The translations under genes and the position numbers were made by a program. A DNA stretch of 64,000 nt from Acheta domesticus (Eukaryota > Arthropoda > Insecta > Orthoptera > Gryllidae), in contig JAHLJT010009436.1 in assembly GCA_031308135.1 (NCBI GenBank), forward strand, positions 159,801,734-159,865,733. Reading direction: 5' to 3'. Numbering within the stretch: position 1 is the stretch's first letter; the number at the start of each line of letters is the position of its first letter. Positions 44,101 through 56,100 of this stretch are shown here, piece after piece. The notes below the pieces were generated by a model. It did no database searches. It was not told where the DNA came from and saw only the letters and a list, made by a program, of their open reading frames with translations.

Positions 44101-47100
44101 AGTTTGTAGGTAATGATCTTCAGAAGTGAGAGCTTATCACCATTTCCTTCTGTTATTTCTCCTCAATCCAGTAGATTGATTGGTTGTAGTTTTAGATTGC
44201 TTCAACTCTGTGGTCATTAGCACTTATGAAGTGAAGATGAGTTAGTGTTTAAACACGTAAGGAATTTCTAACCTCTTGCTGGAATAGAATGTGCAATCTC
44301 TCAGTCACTGGTATGTTCATCATTGTGTTTTTTTACTGTCCTCCAATCATGTAAAATCAGGTAAAATGTTTCTTCTTTGTTTGGCATCTCTACAGACTGC
44401 TGAGAATCACAGCCTCTCGCACAATCTTCCTCCAGTCTTCTCTGTCCTCCTTTCTTCCTCTCTATTTTCTTACACCAATTTCTCTTAGATCCTCCTCAGC
44501 ATCATCTAGTCATCACACATGTGGTCTTTCCACCCTCCTTCTTCCTCCTGCTTTTCCTTTAAATATCTGTTTGACTACTCTTCAGCATCCTTTTTTCAAT
44601 AAGGCCTGACCATCTTTTAATTTCCTTTTTTTAAATTTATTACATAAAAATTGGTGTATTATAAAATAGTGCTATAACTGTGTTATTTGTAATTTTTCAC
44701 TCATCACCCTTCTCTGTACAGAGGCTATCCAAGTATTCAGGTACCCATGGCAAGCATAGAATTTGTGCCCCCGTCATGTTACTCCAAATTAGGGTGGTTG
44801 TTATTTGTTTTCGCGTATACACTCCAAATAGTGCCCCTTGTGAGTGGTGCCCATGGCATGTGCCTTACCTGCCATACCCTAGATATGCCTCTGCCTCTGT
44901 AGGACAAAAGATCCTTCTTAGTATCATCCTTTCCAGCTAAAATCATACCAAAGTAAAAGTGTAGAAATTAGGGGCAGCAGGATCCAGTGTGCTCTGTCAA
45001 CATATTCTTTAAATAGAGATAAAAGAAGAGATTTTCACATTTGTCAGCATGTACAAAATTTTTGACATGTAGGGTAATTTTGGAAGTATTTATAAGCACT
45101 TGCTTTAAAATAAATACAAATGATAAGGCACTCAAGTTCTTCTGTTCGGGTAATGCTTTTATATCCTGGGACAAATACAGCAATTATTTATTTGTTCACA
45201 TGAATAAATGTTGAAAAATATACATCTTAAAGGTTTTAATAATGGGAATCCTTCTCAGAAAATTCCAAATTGATTTCTGAGTGATACTTTTTGTTTGTTT
45301 TGGGCATATTTCAGAAGGAAAGTAAAGATCAGAGCATTTGAGTTAAAAGTTTGCAATTTTGTTGTTGTTTGGCTTGTTTTGTGTAGAAATATTTTGTAAA
45401 CAGTTGATTAATTTTTGGAAACATATTTCTAATAAAATGTTTTTTCTTCAGGGCTCATATGAAAGAAAAATTTTTGGCTGATTTGCGGAAGGCTCGTGAA
45501 ACATGCTCTGGAAAAGAATTGTCAAAAGTATTGCACAACATGAGAAAACGATTGGATGATCCAAATGTTTTATCAGGAGAAGTTGTGTACAATATGCTGA
45601 TATCTTTTAGAGAAATTCAAGACTATGATGCAATGGTTCAGTTGGTGGATGACCTGAGAACAATTCCTAATAAATATAAATACATTAATACTGCAGCTAT
45701 TGGATACCTTTACGCATTTGCTTTAAACAGGTAATTTTTTATATCAAATTGGGTTTATGAAAACATCTTATAGTTGTAACTGAACAAGTTATAGTATTTG
45801 TTACAGAAAGTTAATTTTGATTCGTATGGTTTTCTTGAATTAGGCGAAACAAGACAGGAGATCGCGAGACTGCGTTAAGTGTTATAGAAAAGGCTTTAGA
45901 AAAGAAAGAAAATCATGTACCTGACATTGTGTGTCTTTGTGGCCGCATTTATAAAGATAAGTTTGTTGAATCTCGTCATCAAGATAAAGATAGTCTGAAA
46001 AGTGCCATTTACTGGTATCGTAAAGGATTTGAAGTACAACCAAATGAATATGCTGGCATTAATTTGGCAACTTTATTGGTCATAGCTGGCAATGAATTTT
46101 CAAAATCAGAAGAACTGCAACATATAGGTTAGTTTTCAGTTCTATGTAGAGAACTACTTACAATCCATTATTATTTCTTAAGGAAAACAATTTGTGTCAC
46201 AGGAATGGTGTTAAACAATCTGATTGGCAAGAAGGGAAGCCTGTCTTCTCTGCAAGAGTATTGGGATGTTGCTACATTTTTTGAAATTAGTGTGCTTGCT
46301 GAAGATTACGCAAAAGCTATTCAAGCTGCTGATTGCATGTTTAAATTGAAACCTCCTAATTGGTGAGTGCTTGGTAATTATTATTCCTTTTATATTGTAA
46401 TATCCAATTATGTTTTTAATCCTTCCTCTTCCTTAGGTATCTAAAATCCACAATAGGCAATATTGCTTTAATTGATCGTTTCCGAAAGAAAAATGAAGAT
46501 TCAGAACCTTCTCCTGAAGAACAAGTGTTTACTTTCTGGATGGAATACTTTCTAGAAGCTACTAAAGAAGAAGTTGGGGACATTATTCGATTTCCTGTAA
46601 GAATTCTGTGATGTTATACATTTCTGTTTCATTTAAGGCGACTCCACACATTCTACATTCGCCAAGTAGTGAACTACTGCTCGTTCAATCTCAAGCAGCT
46701 GATATGCTTGTTGAATGTTTGCTTCCTTTGACATGTTAAAATGACCATCACACAGTGGATAGGGTGAATACTAAATGTTCCTCGCTTGACAAATAGCAAG
46801 CAACCCCATCCACACTACTTGGGATTCAGGATTGCTTGCTACATGCCGAATACCAAGTGTGAAGAGCCGCCTTTACATTTACTTGCAATATTTGTGACTT
46901 ATTTTATATTGTATGAGTGTTATTGCCTATGCAGATTCTGGTATTGGAGCCAGATAAAGTCCTTATGCCAAGCTATGTAAATGTCAATATGGGAGCTGAA
47001 GAGAAATCAATTCAAATCTGGAATGTATGCTTGGATCACATGCGTGGGAAGTGCCGCAAAGTGCATGATTTTCTTTTTACTGCCAGCATGATAAAGAGTG

Positions 47101-50100
47101 TCAGGTAAGGACACCTAAATTTCACTGGAGGAAAAACTTCATAAGTTCTCGCAAAAAAAAAAAGTACAATGCAACCTTCTGAAATGACCACCTCAATTAA
47201 TTCAGCAGCCATCTCTTTTAATGCCCATTTTTTGTTAAACCAGTTTATTTGTCCATAGACACGTGGGGATATTCCCTCACCTACCTTGGAGTCATTGCCC
47301 AGACTTGTTCTGTAGATTAACCTTAGACGACCACATTGTCCTGAAGAATTTGCTGTTTTGACCCATAAGCAGAACTAACTATTTACTGTTCAGTACTTTC
47401 TGCATCAGGATGCAATGTCATATTATGTAGAACAATGATATGTAGTGTTGCTTACCTTCGGGAATGATTAATTTGTGTTTAATATTACATTAAGCGATTT
47501 TCATGCATGCTTTTAATGTAGTTAAAATTAAGACAGTGAATGAGAAAAATGAACCAGTAATGTGAAAAATAAGAGTGTGGATACTGTGAATTGATTGATT
47601 TGGTTTCCAAGTTGCTTAAGTGTGCTAGGGCAAAAAACTGTAGGGTGTTTTGTACTTTTAAGAATCATTAAAAAAGTGTTAGTAAGCAATACTACATAAA
47701 TAACTTAATTGCTAAATGTAAAATTAGACAGGGTGTCCGCTTCCTATATTCTTATAACCTCAATTAAGTGCAATAATGGCTATTTTTTTCCATAACCATG
47801 AGTGACTATGTACAACAGGTTGTACTGTGCTTTCTGATACCTAATCACTCCTTTAGGTGGATATCTTTGAGACGTTGCATTATTAATTGGTTTTATGGTG
47901 TGGTAGTTTGAATAAGTATCAACTTAAATTACATTCTAGGTTTTGTCCTATTTAATTTTTTATTTCAAGTATACCACTTCTGTCCTGTGAAATATATACA
48001 TTACATGTCAATTTCTCAGTTTTTTAAGTATTTTTTTTCTTCCAATTTATTTTTCTTTTACACATACCAAATTTGTGTATATAAACATCAGGATATATTG
48101 AGTACACAATTATGTTGTTTACCTTACGCAACATTATTTATATATTTTCAGTGTTTACAAACGTGATGAGCGATGCCTTTTTCTCTATGTACATCAGAAT
48201 TCAGATGATTTTCAAATGTTTTTCCCATCTGAAGGTTGTCAGAAACGATTTCATTCTTTGATATTAGAAATGACTGCAGATCAAGAAGGAATGGTGACTG
48301 ATTTGGATTCAAATCTGTCCACCGATTTGATTAAGGTATATTTTTTATTATGTTTTAGTGTTGTCTCTTGTAATTGTAGTATTTTTTTAATATTATAGAA
48401 TTTAATAATATTAGAATTTATATCTTATTATAATATTGTTGTTTCTTTTGTTAGTTTGAATATGAATTTGATGAACAAAGTAAGAAGACTGTATTAGGGA
48501 AAGGGACTTACGGAGTAGTGTATGCAGCTAGAGATCTGAATACACAAGTAAGGATAGCAGTCAAAGAAATTCCTGAAAAGAATTTGGGGTAAGACTTCAT
48601 AATCATAACTTCTTAAATTTGTATTACTTTTCATGTTATTAATATGGTTTTAAACAATTTCTAGACATAATATTTTGTGCAGCAAACTTGTATTACATAC
48701 TGTACATTGCAGTCTTAATGTTACTAGTGTATTGAATATACAGAGTCCATTTACAAAGAATTTGTGTTACTGTAGTAAAATTGGTTTAATTTTTATACTG
48801 CCTACCTTATTCAGCTTCAATAAATAAAGGTGAAATTCACATTACTTAAGTAGAAGTACATTATTCTCTGTTGAAACAAGTATTTTTTCCTTTGTAGGAA
48901 ATTAGAGCAAATGTCAAATTTCCATCTGAACCATTTTTCTTCAATTTAAAGTTCACTATATATTATTTCATGATTTTATAAATATTAAAAATGAGTTGAA
49001 ATTCAATTTCAGAGATGTGCAGCCTTTGCATGAAGAAATCAAACTGCATTCACAGTTACGTCACAGAAATATTGTCCAGTACTTGGGTTCACTGTCTGAA
49101 GATGGTTACTTCAAAATATTGATGGAACAAGTTCCTGGAGGTATGTTTTTATTAAATTCCATCAGTTGTAACCTCTTTCTCATTTCAAGTGTGTTCAATT
49201 GGATTGTTTTTGCTCATCCTCAGGAAGTTTATCTGCTCTTTTACGATCAAAATGGGGACCTCTAAAAGAAAATGAATCTACTATTTCCTACTACACCAAG
49301 CAGATCCTTGAAGGGTTGAAATATCTTCATGATCAAAAAATTGTACACAGGGACATTAAAGGTAATTTATTATGCAACAAGTATTTTTTGTGTAGTGCAG
49401 AACGATTCTCAGTGTGAAATGTGTTCTTTTTGTGTAGGGGACAACGTTCTTGTAAACACATATAGTGGAGTTGTAAAAATATCTGATTTTGGAACATCTA
49501 AAAGATTGGCTGGCCTGTGTCCAAGTACAGAGACCTTTACTGGTACCTTGCAGTATATGGCTCCTGAAGTGATAGACAAAGGTCAAAGGGGTTATGGTGC
49601 TCCTGTGAGTATATATATCTAATTCTGCATGTATGCAGAATTGGATCCCTTTTGTTAGTTTAGCAATATTTGGATGTTACAAAATTCAAACTCCTACTAC
49701 TTACAGGCTGACATTTGGTCTTTGGGTTGCACAATAGTAGAAATGGCCACAGGAAAGCCTCCTTTCATTGAATTAGGATCTCCACAAGCTGCAGTTTTCA
49801 AGGTCAGTTGTTTTAGTCAAGCATGAGAATGGGATGTATTTTAAATTTTATTTGTTTTGTTAGTGTTGCAGATTAAATGATGTATTTTTAATTGGTGCAA
49901 AAAAAAAATAAAGAAATATTAATGACTTGGGATTTTAGGTTGGTTATTATAAAGTACATCCTGAAATTCCTTCAGAATTGTCCGAAAAGGCAAAATGTTT
50001 CATTCTTCGATGCTTTGAGCCTGACCCAGATAAAAGAGCTTCAGCTTCTGAATTATTGGAAGATGCCTTTCTAACTGAGTATGTGTTTTTAAAACTATTA

Positions 50101-53100
50101 AATAGCATATAAATATCCTATTCATTTTGTGTTATGTGAGAAAATAAGCCGGTCACATAAGAAGAGGAGGTTATGTGATAAAAGTATTTTGTGCAGAAAG
50201 AAGAAGAGTACCAGGCTTGCTGCACCCCAGGAATTTAGTCGAAGTATTTCTGTGCCTGCTGATAGAGTTACAGCAAAGTTTGAGAGGACTCCCAACAATC
50301 ACAACACAGTTACTCAAGGCCAAACATCTGCAGAAGAAGGGTATGTTATTTTTTTGAAGTGTTTTGTTATTTCACACTACAATTGTTTTTAATAGATTTG
50401 TTTTTAAAAAATTTCAAGAATATTTTTGTTTTATTTTAAGGAATACAATTGTTATGATTTAGAGTAATGTGGAAAATTTAAGAGAAAATCATATTGAAAT
50501 ATGATTGTGTTGAAATATGATCTGTTGTGGTGTACGAGTAAAACAATACCCTATAAATTTCATTTCACATTTACATCATAACTAACCATCAGTAATATAA
50601 AATTTAAAGCAAATGCTTCTTTATCTATAAATCAAGTCATGCTTTATTAATCATGAATGTAACCATGGGATATGTCAGGTTACAGGATGCTAAGAGAAAC
50701 AAATAATAAAAAATTGTATTAATACATTGCATGCCAGTATATGATCCTGTTTCTGTTCGTCATCTTAGAGCATTTATAGCAGCTGAACCACTGGACCGCT
50801 ATCTGACAACTTCCTGTGTTCTGTGTTTGTAGATAGGTCACCACAAACCGATAACGCTGTGCGTAATGTTGGGCTAGTTAACGTGTGCTGCCATTTTGCA
50901 GTAGATTTTCAAAACATTGTGCTATTATTAAGCAAATTTCTCTGTGAATATTGCATTTAAAAAAATGTTTCTTGGAAGTGTTCACCTGTGACATTCCACG
51001 ATTGCTAATCTTGGAACAAATTAACTACACAGTAATTGAATATTAAGAAAGTTTCTTGGGATTTAAATATAATTTCAATTGAAAAATAAAATAGTATTTA
51101 ATATTTGTTATGCATTTTTGATCAAAATATTTCTTTCATAAGATGACGACCATATTCAGTGGTGCTTTTGATGTTCAATGTGTTGAATTTAGATATTCAT
51201 GGTGAGTTAGAGGTTTCAAATGCAGTTTCTTTTAAACTCACCTATGTGCAATTTTGTTATTGCTTGGGTACATTTGTTTGTTATTTGTAATGGGCTGTTT
51301 GTTGTGATTACCATTTGACTGGGCTTTGAAATTTGTTCTAGTATAATGGATGTGCTTATTCTCAATTCTTCTGGTATGGATTGATTTTTTTTAAATTAAT
51401 TTTCAATTAATTTTGCTTCAATTTCAAAACTAAAATTGCTTTGCAGTTGATTTTCTTTTCTGCTTTATTTCAATATGCTTAGCAGTTACAAGTGCTAGCT
51501 TTAACCTAAAAATTCAATTTTCAAAAAATTTTAAATAATTCTTCATTAATTTTTTGTTTGCTTCCAGTCTATTGTTATGTCCAGTCTCATTAACATTTAA
51601 GGATTTTAATTTCATTATACCTTTGGGTGTTTACTGTAGTATACAAGGGTAACTCCTGTCTTACTTTTCTAAATGTTAAAAGCTTTTAGTAGTAACAGCA
51701 CTGCCTATTCTATGATTTTGAGTGATTGTTCATCAGATGGGGCAAATACATATTTCACTTATTGCTAAATGTATGAATCATATGTAGAAAAGTATTTGAG
51801 GAATATGATAATTGCTTGAAGTAGTAACAATAAGTTACCAAATAAACCATTTTGATTGCTCACTTTCATATTTACCACTCCAGTTCTCATTTTGTAACTT
51901 GTAATATTTAAAATTGCACCATGTTCAGCAGAAATTAACTGTGGCATTCTTCTAATTGTACTAGAGACAGAATTGTGTGTAACTTGCAATATTGTTTACT
52001 TCTTTAATTGTAAATGTTAATTATCCAGTCCTTGCTTACACATGCATGAATTGTTGTGAAATAATTTTTAATCCTTAAACCTTTCTCACAAAAATGTAGT
52101 GGGCCACATGCTTTAATAAAATAGTTTCAGCTTATTTTATTGATAGTTAATTAAAAAGTTACATTTTTACAATCTTCATGTTTCATTTCTTGTAATTGTG
52201 TTGTGAGAAGTAATATTCTCATTTTTAAAATTTATTATTTTTTAATTATTTTGTTTGTAGATATTTTCAAAGCAATAAATTTTTAATAGCAGTAGTATGC
52301 AGAGGGTATTAGTGAATATTTTAAAATGTCAAATGTTTCCTGTGTATCGTTTCATGTTTGTAGCAAAATTTTAGAGTTGGCAGTGGTTGAAAGTAGATAA
52401 TTTATTGGCATAAATAATTGTCCAATTAAAATAAAAACTAAATAATGTGTTTGTATTTCATACAATGATGCTGGTGGTGTTTCCATTGCTGGTTGATTGT
52501 GGTGATAACAATTTTCGCAAATGGCTGACAGCACTTCAATTGGTTGTTTCCTTGGAGGTGCTTCCAAAAGTCATCAGATAATGACTAAACATTTTTATCT
52601 TAATTGGACATTAATGTAGTAATTGATGAGAAATGTTTTGGAAGCTGACAAAAATCAGTGAAGATTTGCTAGATATCTGTGGCTTCCCAGGAGTAAGCAC
52701 ATCAGAATTGTTCAAGCCCGAGCTCTGTATTTAGTGTGTCCAATATCACAATAAACAAGTTAATTGATCTTCCTTCTCATGTTACCTTTATTTTAATTAA
52801 CTTTTGAATTTTCTCTATCAACAATGGTATTACGGGACGTTTTATTGTAATGTTTTTGTGAATGCAGCCATGAAAGAAGTTGGTATTATATTTTCAGATG
52901 TTTTGGATTTTTTCAACCTCCCAGTTTGTTTCATTTGTTCTTATCAGTATTTTTTTCCCACTATTTTCATTCATATGAATGTGTTCACACTAACATGCTG
53001 ATGTGTGGAGAATGTTGAATATACAGAGCTCTGGTCTTGACTGTGGCAGGATACCTGGCTGACTTGTGCACTTGTTTTATGGCCCCTCCTTTTTCGATCC

Positions 53101-56100
53101 CTCTTTCATGTGCTGTAGTGGCTACAATACTAAGTCGAACCCCGTGAACGCACGGGGGACCTCACTGCTCTCTCCCATCAGCATGCCTGCAGCTCTGTCC
53201 TATCAAAGGTAAACATTTTGGTTGTAAGTTTTATACTGGTTTTTAACCATGATACGTTTCAATATGGTGGAAACAACCTTCTGTGGTGTGTCAGTATGAA
53301 ATTTTATTTTTAACGGAATGTATTGTGGTTGTTTATTTGATAATTGTCCTGCTTTTACCATTGTTATTTGTGACCTTTTCCATGCATTTTTGAGGATCTG
53401 CATTGCATCATGAGCAATTGAAAATTTTGGTTCATTGATATACAAGCATTGCATTTTTTTTTCTGGAGCCAGCCAATGTCTAATTGTTGAATGTATTTTT
53501 CATTTTGCAATGAATGCTGCTTGTTATGATGAAACAGTTGATCCTCTTAATAATGTAAAAAAACACATTTAAAAGAAATTATAAAGAGAAAATTTAATAA
53601 TCAATGGCTAATCAAAAATAATGTTGGTGCATGTTACTGAAAAAATCTAATTTAATTTTAAAAAAGTTTTTACTCCTTATAAAAGTGTAGAATTTAGAAA
53701 TCTGTTTTTGCCCTACCATCTAGATGCAGAATTTGTGCTATCATAATGTATGCAAATGTGTTATTGTATCATTTGCACCCTACTCTATTCTGATTTGGTG
53801 TATGAACTTTGAATTTATGAAATAATGGAATATTATCTGAAGAAAATTTACTTTTGTTCTTTAAGATTTAGGCAGCTGTGATAGATATGAGTGAGTTGTT
53901 TCCTTATCCTTATTTCATTGTAAAATTGATATATTTTTCTTGGTTCAAAAATGACAGAACTTGTTGGGAGATTTATAAAATAATGACATTTACGTTTGAT
54001 TTTAAAAACACAGCTCCATTAATTGTGTCAGCACTCGTTTGCATAAAATTCTATTTGACTATCTCTCTCCCAGTCAAAGTGATATACATGTACCCCTTTG
54101 TGTTTAATTTATTACAGCATTTGCCTCTTTTTACAAAACAAATTCTTTATTTTGTGGTTGTTTATTTTCATCTCCAGTTTATCTTCAACGTGTGAAACTG
54201 ATGGAGAAAGTGTTAACATGACTCGTCGCAGCTCCTCTGGTGGGCTTCTCTCTCCAGAGGTGGACATGGGCTCTAAAGGATCTTCATCAGGCTTGGGCAG
54301 TGGTGAAACATCCGAACAGGATGGCTTCTATTTACTTAAGAAGGATTCTCAACGTCGAATGACTCTGTCTCGAGTTTTAAGTCAAGATGGACGTAAAATT
54401 TGTGACCTTTGGCTTAAAAACATTCATCTTCATGGAGAAACAGTGTTAACGATGGTATAGTAGAATTATTAACTTTTTTTTTATCACAATTGTTGTTTTG
54501 GAAAAATGAGATATTCCGTCTTCTTTTGTCACTTACAGAAGTGCTTTTTTTTTCCAGTCGCACTTAGAAACATTGATTCAAGGCTTAAAGGATTATATTT
54601 CCAACCAGAATCGTGACAGTATTGAAAGTGCCATACACACACTCAAAGAAGAGTTGGATTTTGATGCCGCAGCCATTAACCAGTTGCATTATGCAATTTA
54701 TCTCTTCCAGGATGCTGTATGTCTTAAGTGTTTTGTTTGTAACAAAGGGGGTGGGGTATTATTTTTACATTTAGTATGGATATATGTTTCCTTCTCGTTG
54801 AATATTACTTGAACTTAAAATGAAACTTTAAAACTTCATGATATATTTGTTAGGTCTTTTCATTTTATAACTTGCTTCATTATTTGTAGGTAAACGTTGT
54901 TTTAAGGTATCATAGTATTAAGCCTCATTGGATGTTTGCATTGGACAATCTTGTACGAAATGCGGTACAGGCAGCTATTACTGTGTTATCTCCAGGTAAT
55001 GACTTTTGTCTTATTGCAAATTTCCACGGATTTAGTTGATTCTTGTTATTTTACTTCGCAAAACATTTTCATATTTAGAACTTGGTGCAAACATTGCTGG
55101 GCTGGAACACAGAAATCAAGATGGTAGAGATCATCCAGAAACAGACTCAGCATCTGGCATGTCGACTGTGAATTCCATAAAATCTCAGAAAACAGTGGAT
55201 AGTTTCACCAATACGAAATTTCATGTGGAATATCGAGAGCAAATGGCTATTCTACGGGCTGAGAATATGAGATTGCTCCAAGAGCTTTTGGAGAGTCAAA
55301 GAACATTTCAGGTACTTCTGAAGCAGGGTCTGGAAGAACACAAGCTGCAAATGGAAGTGCTTAATCAAATGATTCAGCAAGTGAATCTTCTTACTAGCAG
55401 TCGATCACGAAATGAATCCGGGTATGTATTCTTTCAAGTTCTAATAGATTGTTTTGTCAGAAACAAACTCAGAAGTATAAGGAAGGTTTTTTAATTAGTG
55501 CTCACTTGCCATAATATTTCAATGTTTTCAGTATGTAAAATTCGCTATTAAAATAGAAACTAGCAGCTTATCATTTAACATCAATTCACCAGATTGATAA
55601 TGGAAGTTACTGCACATTTATTGCTTGCTTCAAATGATTTTGCTTGCATTCTTGAAAATTCTGTGAAGTGAGGCTAGGGTTTGCAAGATCCTGACAGTAT
55701 TGAGATTTAAGTTATGTGCTATCCATTTTGTTTGTTTTCTGAAAATGATATGTCTGTCGTGTAGTTATGGTTCTCAGAAGTCAACTTCTTCCACTGAAGG
55801 AGCATCTGCATCAAATCCTTCTCTTCTTCCGCAAATCAGTATAACTGACAGTTCAGCTGATTCTAAACTGATAGAATGGTTGCAGAGTTTAAGACTTGAC
55901 CAGCCATCAATAGACAGGGTATGAATTAATTTTGAGATAACTATGATTAAATTAAACATGATTAACTAGCGTAAAATTATGTTTTATTTGAATGTGTGAT
56001 CTTGTTCATAAATTAATTGTAGTATTAATTAAAATCTGTTACTAACCACTACAAAATTGTTTGTAAAAGTTTAATGTCTCTTCATGGGTTATACTTCCAG

